From assembly GCA_963969345.1 (NCBI GenBank), contig OZ017766.1:7378001-7442000 (forward strand): 64,000 bases of DNA, given 5' to 3'. The notes beneath the pieces are model-generated. The model had not been told where the DNA came from. It saw only the letters and a program-made list of their open reading frames with translations, and searched no databases. Shown here one piece after another: positions 21,061-31,460 of the stretch. Source of the stretch: Turbatrix aceti (Eukaryota > Nematoda > Chromadorea > Rhabditida > Panagrolaimidae). A program made the translations under genes and the position numbers. Each line of letters opens with the position of its first letter. Positions within the stretch are counted from its first letter, which is position 1.

Positions 21061-23738
21061 CATTTTTTGTTAGGGTGATCGCATTTGTATGGGCAAAACC
21101 CCCGAATCACGCATGTCGTCACCCCACGCCGATAAACCGCCAGCTACGTATGTATGTACGTACATAGATGATCAATCGTAAATCGTCAATGTAGCAAGGT
21201 CAACGATAAACAGAATGAATCCGCTCGCTCGCAAGAATCCAATCCAGTCCTAAATATGTACGCTCCTACTACGCTCCTACGCGCACTTCTCGTAGAAAGC
21301 GCAAAGACCTGCTTGGTCTTCAAACATGCGTCAGAGGCAACAGAGGCGGTGTTGGGTGGTATTTGCACTCTCTTACACGACCACGACCGCGACGACAACC
21401 ACGACGACGACCGTGGTTGTGGTCGTTGTCGTGAAAACGCAAAAAGTAGCTGCTGCTGCTGGCCGTATTTAGAAGCCGGAGGGGAGAAAAAAAGTAAGTT
21501 GCGTGAGTTCATTTTACGAGACGACCTCCATCCCTAGACTCGGTTACTCGCGCAGAACCCTGACTGATGTGAAGGAAAAAAAAGAAAAGCGGATTGAAGC
21601 GTTTATTCATTCACAAAGAAAAAAGACCGTCGTTTGTTTCGCACTTTCGCGCTTTCGCCTTCCGGTTCTTTTTTGCCGGTGTAAACAGACACGAACAACC
21701 GCCAACGCAACCGAAGGACAAAAAAACAGCCCCAACAGAAAAAAAGGATGTCGGAGAAACGGATTTTATTTTGTATAAAAAAATTGCAAAGTCTAGATTG
21801 GGCAACAAAACGGAATCCATGGGTTACGCCAGCTGGTACGACCAGGTTACTCGGCAACGCCCGAAGGGACGTGAAAAAACAAGGCAAAGTTTTTTTTAAT
21901 CCAGTGGAAAAAAAAACGGCGAGAATGGCTTCTGGGGCTTATAAGGTCGTGGAGGGGGCAAAAATGAATAACAAAAAAAAATTGTTTTGACTTGAATAAA
22001 TGCCAGATTTCATCCGTCAAAAAACTTTTTTGTTTTCAACCGGATTTTGGGATTTGTGAACTTTTGACTGTAAATTCGGAGGAATTGGTAAACATTGAAC
22101 GCTGAAGAAAATTCAAATGCAATCAAAAATCGTTTTTTTTGAACGCAGACCTTCAAAAATGTCAAATTGATTTTTTTTTTCAGTGAAGAAGAAACAAAAG
22201 AAAAGTAATATTTATTGTAAATACTTTTTTTTGCAGAAATATTTACAAAATTCAAAAAAGTCAGATTTCATCCGTCAAAGATGTTTTTTTTTAGTTTTGA
22301 ACTTGAATCTAATATTTTTGAACCTGTGACCGTAAATTTTGGAACTAATAAAAATTCAAGTGAAGTAAAACATTTTTTGAACGCAGAAAACCTTCAAAAA
22401 TTTCCAACTGATTTATTGGACTTTCTGAAAGCCCAAATTCCCAAAAACAGCTCGTCAATGGACAGGACAGGACAAGACAATCAAGAACGGTGGTGCTCAA
22501 AGTCAAGAACGAGAACGAAAACGCGCAGCACGCAGTACTCCAGGTTTTTTTCAAACAGGTAAAAAAAAGTAACGGCCGTCTAGAAGAAGCAAGCAAGCTC
22601 TCGTGCAAATGATCGGTAGGCAGGTAGTCAAACAACGCGGAGTTGGTAACCAGATGAAAAAAAAAGACACTGGATTCCCAGGGACCAGGGCCAGGGTTAC
22701 AACTTGTAACAAACATGATGGATGCGAGAAAAAAAACGAGAGCGGGCTGGAAATCAATCGTCAGGTCGATTTCCTCTTCCCCAGGCGTTACCGGTCGGTC
22801 GGTCGATCGGTCGACGGTCGACGACCACGGTCGAGAGACACGTGGTGGTTGGTGGAGGAGAGGAGAGGTTTTTTTAATTTTTTTAATTTTTTCTACAATC
22901 CGTGATTTTTTTTATTAACCAGCAAAAATATAGACAACGCGTTATAATTTTTTTTTTGCTCTCGACGAAAATTTTTTCAGCGATAAAAAAATAATCAACA
23001 TTTTTTCATTTTTTTTCACGCTAAACAAAAAAAATTGCTACAAAAAACGCAGAGAAGAAAATCCAACAGGATTTTAGGATTATAGAATTTTTTATGCTTT
23101 TTCATCGCCGCCGGCCGCCGAGAGCGTCAAAATTGATGGGTTGTAGAAAAAAATGAATGAACGCGTGAAAAAAAAAAGAAAGGAAAAACAAACAGAAAAA
23201 AACAAGAAAAAAATTTTTTAGCTGCCGTGCGTCGTCGCCAAAGAGGTCAGCTGAGGCGTTGTTGCGGACGTTGTGGACGTGGACGGGACCGGACGCGTGT
23301 ACGCATGAATTAGCCTGCCCTGGGGCAGCCGGCGGACGGCTGCACGCGCGCTGCTGTCAACTTGACACCCTGCACGGACGTGGAACGTCGCAGAAACGTG
23401 TTGGACGTGTTCGACGTGAACAAAAAAGTGAAAGCTTCAGCCCTGACCGACCCCAGCCTGGCTCCAGCCCCGGGAAAAAGTAGGAAATGACGAAGCGAGA
23501 ACAGCCGCAGAAAGGAAAAAAGAAAGAAAGAAAGAAAGAAGAGGAGCAAACGAGTGATAAAGAAACACGCAACAAACACACGCGGGGCGAAGAAAGCTGA
23601 TGATGATTGCCAACCCGACAGGGACACGCACACGTTACATAACCAACTTTTGCACGATTGGTATAATTTCTATTCTTTGCTCCAGAAAAATGTCAGTGTC
23701 ACCGGACTGTATTTGTCCGGTTCAAGAAAATTACTCTG
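21061..23738. other. Gene-poor region with dispersed repeats
   Basis: No convincing gene was found. 22005-22200 and 22262-22440 are diverged direct repeats sharing atttcatccgtcaaa, gtgaac/ctgtgacYgtaaat and gaacgcagaNaaccttcaaaaa blocks; a third relative is at 23790-23960. 22790-22850 is a (GGTC)n-like tract. 21360-21430 and 23225-23300 are GC-richer, with cgacgac runs. Confidence 0.4.
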
Positions 23739-23959
23739 CGCCGTGTTTGTCCCTTTTTGAAGCCAAAAATCACAACAAGCGATTAATTTTTGAAAAAAAG
23801 TTTAAAATAATACAATTTTTTGTTTTGGAACTTGAGTTTGAGATCTGTGAACTTGTAACAGGATTTTTTTCTAATTTTGGAGTTTTTCAAAAAAAAATGA
23901 AACGCATTAAAAAAATTTTTTCAATGCAGAAAAAACCTTCAAAAATTGGAAATTGATGT

Positions 23960-24330
23960 TTCCAGTGTAAAAAAAGACAAAAGAAAGGTCACTTTTTACT
24001 CCATTTTTTTGTATTCATCGACGTAATTTTTGATTGAAAATTCGGAAAAAAATAGAAAAAAATAGAGTATCAACTTAAAAAATGCCGAAATAAATGTTGC
24101 CATTGTAAACATTTTTTTAAATGCGATTTGCGGCATTTTTCAAGGTTTTAACCCAATTTTTTATATTTTTCTCAAATTCTCCATCAAAAATCACGTCAAT
24201 CGATCTGTATCCTGACCTTGAAAATGCCGTAGTTTTTTTAGCTACAACGTGCCAAAAATCATCAAAAATGCAAAAAAAACTCGATTTATTTTACAGAAAA
24301 AAATTTTTGTTTTGGCAAAATTTCATACAT
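23960..24330. mobile_element. Palindromic MITE, diverged copy in unit 1
   Basis: Shows the family's inner blocks: atcgacgtaatttttgattg, aaaaatgccgaaa, its inverted gcggcatttttcaa, then tccatcaaaaatcacgtcaat and gccgtagtttttttagctac. It is also present in units 2 and 3. Confidence 0.6.
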
Positions 24331-24998
24331 AAATCAAAATCTGCACACCTAATGCTAAAAAAAACTTGGCCAGAACTATGTATTTCATGGGAGAAGAAAA
24401 AACACCAACTCTGACATCTGCGAAGAACCGCGCGTTCGTCTTCGACGAGACTTTTTCGAGGAACGCGACGAACGCCTTGACATATCGAGGAGACGGGGCG
24501 AGGCGTCGTTGTCGCGCAATGAATCCAACAGACAGTCAGTCATTCACTTCCCGTCTGAAGCCGAAGCCGGCTGGGGGGGGGGGTGATGATGTTGCCCGGG
24601 GCGCTGGCAATATCAAATCTCATTCTCGTTCTTCTCGCGCACGAATCAGATAAAAATGAATCAAATATTTGAATTTTTTGCATGATCAAAAAAACCTGTT
24701 TTTTTGAACGGTCAGCGCATACCAACCGACCTTGAAAAAGAGAATGAAAAAGATAGATAAAAAAAATTATTTCCAGCTCGAGACTCTCGACTTTGCTTAT
24801 CACTGATCAACGATTTTTTCCGGAATGCAATTTTGCTGACATGTATGTACATGGACTCAAAATAAATTCAAATGTATGTATTGACGTGTTTTATTCGTTA
24901 GACGTTATCTTCAATTTTTTTGCAGTGTACAGATAGACAGGTGAGGCAGGTGTATGTATGACAGGTGTAAACCCGGGCAAGATGGAAATTTTTTTTCA
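24331..24998. other. 3' flank of the BRI3-like gene, no other gene
   Basis: Contains a run of nine or ten G (about 24572-24582) and a moderately GC-rich stretch (24420-24650). Short frames here look accidental. It is probably partly the 3' UTR of the minus-strand BRI3-like gene. Confidence 0.35.
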
Positions 24999-25514
24999 TC
25001 ATCCGACAAAAGGACGTGGCTGATCGTTTTTGCACGTTCGGCAGTGAAAATATCTCACAGAATTGAGCAGGCCGAGAGCGATGAATGCAGCGATGGCGAA
25101 CAGCGCCCCACAGAGGAGTTTGCTTTCCCCAGCGTTGAGACAAGCTACGCCGATGCCAACCAGCAGGCCGGGACCAACGATGGCGCAGATGATGCGAATG
25201 ATGTGGTAGCGAGTTTTCAGAAGTCCCAGCTGGCAGAGAGGACACTTGACGTACGCTCCGTACCGACGCTCACCTGCCAGACCGGGGACAAAACCACCGG
25301 CTCCGCCTCCCTGGTCGTTGTTGATGATCATGACTTTGGATGACGGGGCGGGGGCCGGAGCCGGGGCCGGGGCCGGAGCCGGGGCCGGGGCCGGAGCCGG
25401 GGCCGGGGCCGGAGCTGGGGGTGGGGGGAGAGCGTAGGTCGCGACGGGAGGGTTGTAGACGGCCATCTGCTGGGGGTGGGTCGGAGCCATGGGAATGCCC
25501 GGGTACGCGTACAT
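24999..25514 (-). CDS. BRI3/LITAF-like membrane protein with CxxC pairs, copy 1
   Basis: Single-exon frame of 171 residues. The N-terminal third is rich in Pro, Tyr and Ala (MYAYPGIPMAPTHPQQMAVY, then PPPPAPAPAP) and looks disordered. The C-terminal half begins with a CPLCQLGLL knuckle, continues through two hydrophobic segments (RIICAIVGPGLLVGIGVACL and CGALFAIAAFIALGLL), and ends with YFHCRTCKND. A CxxC, hydrophobic segment(s) and HCxxC order is that of brain protein I3/LITAF-type endolysosomal membrane proteins, where the cysteines form one zinc-binding site. The match is by pattern only; the exact family is uncertain. tttttctag directly before aaaaaaATG may be a trans-splice acceptor. It is transcribed divergently from the srsx-like gene 430 bases away. 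Confidence 0.7.
   Translation of the reverse strand: MYAYPGIPMAPTHPQQMAVYNPPVATYALPPPPAPAPAPAPAPAPAPAPAPAPAPAPSSKVMIINNDQGGGAGGFVPGLAGERRYGAYVKCPLCQLGLLKTRYHIIRIICAIVGPGLLVGIGVACLNAGESKLLCGALFAIAAFIALGLLNSVRYFHCRTCKNDQPRPFVG
25342..25415. repeat. GGGGCC/GGAGCC hexanucleotide repeat coding for poly(Ala-Pro)
   Basis: An in-frame minisatellite inside the BRI3-like gene. Copy number differs among the three units: proteins are 171, 163 and 165 residues, differing only here. The repeat length is a multiple of 6 in each, so the frame is kept. Confidence 0.9.
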
Positions 25515-25943
25515 TTTTTTCTAGAAAAGGTAAAAAAGGTGAAAAGAAGGCTAATGAACTCAGAAAAAAGGAAAAAACACGCGTCCGTGACGTCAGATGA
25601 CCATAAATGGTCATTTTCAGCCATTTATGGATTGGATTCGTCATCCGAAGCGAAAAAGAACATAACACAACTCTCGGGAAAAAAAAAGAGGAGGAAAAAA
25701 TGACCTGGCGCGGTTGGGGTCGTCGTCGTCTGCAGAACAGAGTTCTTTGGTGTTCTGTTGCTGAGATTGCCAAGCGCTGACGGTGCTGACGGTGCTGTTG
25801 CTGGTGGTGGTGGTGCTGCCGGTCCCTCCTCCTCCTCCTCTTCATCTTCTTTGGCGACGGACACAGGCATGCCCTGGGAGATTCAGCCTCGGTTGCCAAC
25901 CAGAACCAGCGCGCAGAGGAACTCGAGTAGATAAAAAAAAAAC
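25515..25943. promoter_or_regulatory. Divergent intergenic region between BRI3-like and srsx-like genes
   Basis: 430 bases separate the two start codons. It contains an inverted tgaccataaatggtca at 25598-25613, and a ctcctcctcctcctcttc tract. Both promoters or outrons must lie here or be shared. The acidic and Pro-rich frame on the minus strand (25870-25625) is not accepted as a gene. Confidence 0.4.
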
Positions 25944-27677
25944 ATGTCGTACTTTGACATCGATCACTCGTATATCACGTCGATTATTCGGCTGAGCATT
26001 GGCTTGGCTGCGGTCTGCATCAATGGCCTCTACCTTTGCATGTGCCTCAAGTACGGTAGATCTCGTTCCAGTACCAGCAATGTTATTGTCGCGTTTATGA
26101 GTGTTTCGAATTTTATTATCGGTTCGTTTTTTTTGTGAATTTTTAATTTTTACGGTAGAGATATTTTCATTTCTGTTTAAAAAAAACAGTATTCTTATAT
26201 TTGTATCCCAGAACGAATAATAAATAGAAAATAAAAAACGAAAAACTTTCATCATTTCAAATTTTTTTTCGTGTCGAGACCCAAAATTCCCAAGAATTGC
26301 GTTTTAGGATAAAATATTACAGCTACCGTAATCGCTTAAATCCTGAAACGAAAAATAGAAAATAAAAAACGATGAACAAATTTTATTTCCAGTTGAGACC
26401 CAATTTCTAAAATTACAACGAATTGCGTTTTGCGATCGTATTTTTTTCGCGTTGAGACCCAATTTTTTTAAATCGTCAGAATTGCGTTTTACGATACTGT
26501 AAAAAAACTACATACGAACTCTTGCAAATTGTTTATCTTGTCTGTCTGAAATTAAAAGCACTATTTATGAATAATAATTTTCATTTTCATTTTCTGGCTA
26601 CATGACGTGTAAATGAGGTCAAATGAAAGCAAACGCGAAACCATCAAAGCTCACGCTGATGCTGACGTGAGCTTCCGAAAACGAAAAATATGAGGGCAAA
26701 AAATGTGCAGTCAACTGTAAATGTTTCTGCAGGATACACCAAAAATTATGTATCTATCTGTATCTGTACTTTGTTGACTGAACAAAAATAAGGAATGAAA
26801 AAAGTAGGCGGCTTGTGTCCGGAACAAAGTCAGGTACAAAAACACGTGGGAAAATTGGGTGGCATACATACATACACCTTTTGTGCAGTTATTACGGTAT
26901 CAAAGTACATTCAAAAAAAATTTTTTCTCATTTTTTTTTAAATTCGTAATTTTTTTAGGCTGCGGAGTTTTAGTTCGAGGAATCCTAGGAGTCGAGGACC
27001 ACTACGTATATTCCTACTCAACTTCTCGGTGTCTCGCCGCGACTCTTCCCCAAAGTGTGGGAATTTTTTCAAACCAAGCTGTCACCGTAGGCCTCTCTGT
27101 CGACCGTCTCCTGGCCATCGTCCGACCCATGGCGTACAAAGTCAATGGTCCCGTTGCGATTTTCACCGGTCTCGGCGCTGTTTTGTACACAACCGGTGGC
27201 ATCTGGCTCTACGTCTACGGAGTCGACCTCACCGCTGTTGTACCATCCTGTTCAACTGCCTATTCGTCAGGTCCACTATTTTTTACATTCTGGACAGTTG
27301 CCTCAGGTGGACAATCCCTGTTCATCGTCGTCATCTACGGTGCCATCATCGCGGTCGCGCATAGCTTCCTTTCAATCTCCAATTTCAAGGCTCAGCTTCG
27401 TCGGAGCGTCACCCTCGTCTTATCCGTGCAAATCGTCTGCTGGCACGTGCCAATCCTGACTGGTATAATTTTTCTATTCACCGGAGCGCCAAAAACTCTC
27501 CTAGCAATGGTTACGTTATCCGTCGGCTTCGGCAGCTGCATTCAGGCGATTCTCACGACCGGGGTCGTTATTGTGTCTCACGACGATCGACGAAGCAGCA
27601 CAATGAGGATGTCAACTATCGTAAAACCCAGCGTTGTCGGCTCCAAAGCTGGTGCTAGCTTTGTTGGGAAATACTAG
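25944..27677 (+). CDS. srsx-like serpentine receptor, copy 1
   Basis: Exons 25944-26121 (phase 1) and 26959-27677 give 298 residues. Seven hydrophobic segments are visible: ITSIIRLSIGLAAVCINGLY; the SNVIVAFMSVSNFIIG region, continued into exon 2; the Q-to-V segment before LSVDRLLAIVRPMAY; AIFTGLGAVLYTTGGIW; FFTFWTVASGGQSLFIVVIY; RRSVTLVLSVQIVCWHVPIL; and LLAMVTLSVGFGSCIQAIL. DRLLAIVRPMAY after TM3 is the DRY-equivalent motif typical of nematode Srsx receptors, and a Cys before TM3 is present. A ligand-sensing G-protein-coupled role is inferred from family. Intron 1 holds three direct repeats with a gagaccc motif. The stop codon lies 5 bases before a palindromic MITE, which must form the 3' UTR. 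No defect is seen. Confidence 0.85.
26265..26510. repeat. Direct repeats in the srsx-like intron
   Basis: Three units of about 60-90 bases, each with tNgagaccca followed by gaattgcgttttNNgat, at about 26272, 26391 and 26450. The gtgtcgagacc-type core is shared with repeats in introns of the galectin and PIGG genes. Confidence 0.6.
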
Positions 27678-27682
27678 CCAGG

Positions 27683-28252
27683 TAACATTTTGGAAATTTT
27701 TTTCTGAAATTTTGCAAAAAAAAGTAGGTTTTACGATGAAAAGTTTTTACTGTAAAATGAAAGTTGTCTGAGGCATGATTTAGCAGAATTACGGTGGTCG
27801 GAAATTGCGTTTTTGCCATTTTTGACGATTTTTGGCACGTTGTAGGTAAAAAATTACGGCAATTCCAAAGCCAGGGTACAATTTGATCGACGTGATTTTT
27901 GATGAAAAATCTGGGAAAAATATAAAAATATAGGGTTATCACTTTGAAAAATGCCGAAATGCGATATGCGATATTTTTTAAATGCAATTTTCGGCATTTT
28001 TTAAGTTGATAACCCTATATTTTTATATTTTTTTCAGGTTTTCCATCAAAAATCACGTCAATCAATTTGTACCCTAATTTTCAAAATGCCATAATTTTTT
28101 AGCTACAACGTGTCAAAAATGGCAAAAACGCAATTTCCGACCACCGTAATTCTGCTAAATCATGCCTCAGATAACTTTCATTTTACAGTAAAAACTTTTC
28201 ATCGTAAAACCTACTTTTTTTGCAAAATTTCATGAAAAATTTCAAAAATGTT
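27683..28252. mobile_element. Near-perfect palindromic MITE, unit 1
   Basis: The two halves are inverted copies around about 27968 with only scattered mismatches: ggttttacgatgaaaag and cttttcatcgtaaaacc, gcagaattacggtggtcgg and its complement, and tagggttatca with tgataacccta. Each arm is about 285 bases. It starts 5 bases after the srsx-like stop codon. Identical copies are at 33200-33769 and 38723-39292. Confidence 0.9.
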
Positions 28253-28736
28253 CTTTGACGCAATATTTTTCAGTTTCAACAAAGACCAGAAATCTTGCGT
28301 CAAAGAAAATTACTCGTCTTGGATTATTAAGACAAACTCATTGGATCTATCCTATTTAATTGCAGCACAATAATTGAGGGTTCATCCGACCAATTTTCCA
28401 AGCCGGAAACCGACATTCATGCGTTTTCCGTTGTCGCGTGTGTGTACACGTGTTTTATGCAGGGCATAAATATCTTATAAATATTATCTGTATTTACAAA
28501 AAAAAGAGAGAAACAACCAACAAGGTGAAGGCGATGATGATGATGGATGCAGGGGCGCGAACAAAGTTGTTCAACAATTATATTTAAGAGAACTGTAGTT
28601 GTCCCGCATGAGCATAAAAAAAAAAGAAAAGACAGTCACACTTCCGTCATGTGAGACGGAAGAATTTGTGACATGCATTTGTGGCTGGCTTACCGACATG
28701 ACTCGTCGCTTATGGAGTCGTTTTGTCTGTAAAAAA
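28253..28736. other. Shared 3' region of the srsx-like gene and MRP terminal exon
   Basis: The two genes are convergent. No further gene is seen. Contains gatgatgatgatgg and short A runs. Repeated in units 2 and 3. Confidence 0.35.
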
Positions 28737-28866
28737 TTATTCGTCGAGTTGTCCTTGGTGTGTTTTGGCATCTGTGACCATGGCTGAGAAGACGGAAGAG
28801 TCGTCTGCCAGGAGTCGGGCAGGTGAGTCGAATTCGATGACCTCGCCTTTGTCCAGGACAAGCACT
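28737..28866 (-). pseudogene. Orphan copy of the MRP terminal exon, unit 1
   Basis: Encodes (R)VLVLDKGEVIEFDSPARLL... to GQLDE and a stop, the end of an ABCC nucleotide-binding domain 2, with an intact ttttag acceptor. It is identical to the terminal exon joined to the MRP gene (39906-39777) but lies 10.9 kb farther downstream. It could still be used as an alternative last exon by long-range splicing, or be non-functional. Confidence 0.85.
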
Positions 28867-28879
28867 CTAAAATTCGTTT

Positions 28880-29255
28880 AAGAGGTACTCTGTGAGCTTT
28901 TTTATTCGTAAGGTGAACCGTCCGACACAGAGATTTTCAACTGTCAAATGTTTTTTGCCAAAGTTGTTGGGACCCATGGGGAGGTTCAACTTTTCAGTAT
29001 GTCACATTTTTCTGATGCCGGATTCTGGAGATACGGCTTCTGCAATTTTCGACGTCAAATTTTCAAATTGCTTCAAAAATTCTGATTTTTTGGTTACGGG
29101 GGTTTCTTGCCATGAGAAATTGATAGCCGTATTCAGATTTCCCAAAAAACAGCTGACTTTTTTGATATTCTTGATTTTTGGTGTTCGCGGTCACTTTTTT
29201 GGCTGCAGCATCCGTATTTTTGCCGATCGGAAGGTAATGATTCCCCCATATTAAA
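28880..29255. mobile_element. Half of a fold-back element, truncated at the unit 1/2 junction
   Basis: Matches the left arm of the complete palindrome at 39920-40977 up to cccccatattaaa, then is cut by the junction filler. The hairpin partner arm is absent. Confidence 0.85.
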
Positions 29256-30539
29256 TCATTACCTTCTTAAATCATAACCGCCGTGTTTGTCCCTTTTTGA
29301 AGCCAAAAATCACAACAAGCGATTAATTTTTGAAAAAAAGTTTAAAATAATACAATTTTTTGTTTTGGAACTTGAGTTTGAGATCTGTGAACTTGTAACA
29401 GGATTTTTTTCTAATTTTGGAGTTTTTCAAAAAAAAAATGAAACGCATTAAAAAAATTTTTTCAATGCAGAAAAAACCTTCAAAAATTGGAAATTGATGT
29501 TTCCAGTGTAAAAAAAGACAAAAGAAAGGTCACTTTTTACTCCATTTTTTTGTATTCATCGACGTAATTTTTGATTGAAAATTCGGAAAAAAATAGAAAA
29601 AAATAGAGTATCAACTTAAAAAATGCCGAAATAAATGTTGCCATTGTAAACATTTTTTTAAATGCGATTTGCGGCATTTTTCAAGGTTTTAACCCAATTT
29701 TTTATATTTTTCTCAAATTCTCCATCAAAAATCACGTCAATCGATCTGTATCCTGACCTTGAAAATGCCGTAGTTTTTTTAGCTACAACGTGCCAAAAAT
29801 CATCAAAAATGCAAAAAAAACTCGATTTATTTTACAGAAAAAAATTTTTGTTTTGGCAAAATTTCATACATAAATCAAAATCTGCACACCTAATGCTAAA
29901 AAAAACTTGGCCAGAACTATGTATTTCATGGGAGAAGAAAAAACACCAACTCTGACATCTGCGAAGAACCGCGCGTTCGTCTTCGACGAGACTTTTTCGA
30001 GGAACGCGACGAACGCCTTGACATATCGAGGAGACGGGGCGAGGCGTCGTTGTCGCGCAATGAATCCAACAGACAGTCAGTCATTCACTTCCCGTCTGAA
30101 GCCGAAGCCGGCTGGGGGGGGGGGTGATGATGTTGCCCGGGGCGCTGGCAATATCAAATCTCATTCTCGTTCTTCTCGCGCACGAATCAGATAAAAATGA
30201 ATCAAATATTTGAATTTTTTGCATGATCAAAAAAACCTGTTTTTTTGAACGGTCAGCGCATACCAACCGACCTTGAAAAAGAGAATGAAAAAGATAGATA
30301 AAAAAAATTATTTCCAGCTCGAGACTCTCGACTTTGCTTATCACTGATCAACGATTTTTTCCGGAATGCAATTTTGCTGACATGTATGTACATGGACTCA
30401 AAATAAATTCAAATGTATGTATTGACGTGTTTTATTCGTTAGACGTTATCTTCAATTTTTTTGCAGTGTACAGATAGACAGGTGAGGCAGGTGTATGTAT
30501 GACAGGTGTAAACCCGGGCAAGATGGAAATTTTTTTTCA

Positions 30540-31031
30540 TCATCCGACAAAAGGACGTGGCTGATCGTTTTTGCACGTTCGGCAGTGAAAATATCTCACA
30601 GAATTGAGCAGGCCGAGAGCGATGAATGCAGCGATGGCGAACAGCGCCCCACAGAGGAGTTTGCTTTCCCCAGCGTTGAGACAAGCTACGCCGATGCCAA
30701 CCAGCAGGCCGGGACCAACGATGGCGCAGATGATGCGAATGATGTGGTAGCGAGTTTTCAGAAGTCCCAGCTGGCAGAGAGGACACTTGACGTACGCTCC
30801 GTACCGACGCTCACCTGCCAGACCGGGGACAAAACCACCGGCTCCGCCTCCCTGGTCGTTGTTGATGATCATGACTTTGGATGACGGGGCGGGGGCCGGA
30901 GCCGGGGCCGGGGCCGGAGCCGGGGCCGGAGCTGGGGGTGGGGGGAGAGCGTAGGTCGCGACGGGAGGGTTGTAGACGGCCATCTGCTGGGGGTGGGTCG
31001 GAGCCATGGGAATGCCCGGGTACGCGTACAT
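30540..31031 (-). CDS. BRI3/LITAF-like membrane protein, copy 2
   Basis: 163 residues, identical to copy 1 except that the Ala-Pro tract is 8 residues shorter. CPLC and HCRTC pairs and both hydrophobic segments are intact. Confidence 0.7.
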   Translation of the reverse strand: MYAYPGIPMAPTHPQQMAVYNPPVATYALPPPPAPAPAPAPAPAPAPAPSSKVMIINNDQGGGAGGFVPGLAGERRYGAYVKCPLCQLGLLKTRYHIIRIICAIVGPGLLVGIGVACLNAGESKLLCGALFAIAAFIALGLLNSVRYFHCRTCKNDQPRPFVG

Positions 31032-31460
31032 TTTTTTCTAGAAAAGGTAAAAAAGGTGAAAAGAAGGCTAATGAACTCAGAAAAAAGGAAAAAACACGCG
31101 TCCGTGACGTCAGATGACCATAAATGGTCATTTTCAGCCATTTATGGATTGGATTCGTCATCCGAAGCGAAAAAGAACATAACACAACTCTCGGGAAAAA
31201 AAAAGAGGAGGAAAAAATGACCTGGCGCGGTTGGGGTCGTCGTCGTCTGCAGAACAGAGTTCTTTGGTGTTCTGTTGCTGAGATTGCCAAGCGCTGACGG
31301 TGCTGACGGTGCTGTTGCTGGTGGTGGTGGTGCTGCCGGTCCCTCCTCCTCCTCCTCTTCATCTTCTTTGGCGACGGACACAGGCATGCCCTGGGAGATT
31401 CAGCCTCGGTTGCCAACCAGAACCAGCGCGCAGAGGAACTCGAGTAGATAAAAAAAAAAC

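Larger units (their letters stand above)
23739..29278. repeat. 5.5-kb tandem triplication, unit 1 (5540 bp)
   Basis: Begins cgccgtgtttgtccc and ends in a 23-base filler (29256-29278) directly before the identical start of unit 2. All reading frames longer than 60 codons are repeated in units 2 and 3. The only length differences I see are one A in a homopolymer and the length of the GGGGCC-type repeat in the BRI3-like gene. Contents in order: MITE, BRI3-like gene (minus), srsx-like gene (plus), palindromic MITE, MRP terminal exon (minus), half of a fold-back element. Confidence 0.95.

Noticed and set aside
24121..24653. Frames of 95-97 codons repeated in each triplication unit
   Set aside because: They fall in a MITE and a G-run region. 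Their repetition reflects the duplication and not selection.
25625..25899. Acidic and Pro-rich frame MPVSVAKEDEEEEEEG... between BRI3-like and srsx-like genes
   Set aside because: Low-complexity translation of a (ctc)n tract in the divergent promoter, ending in a poly-Phe stretch. No good donor joins it to the BRI3-like frame.
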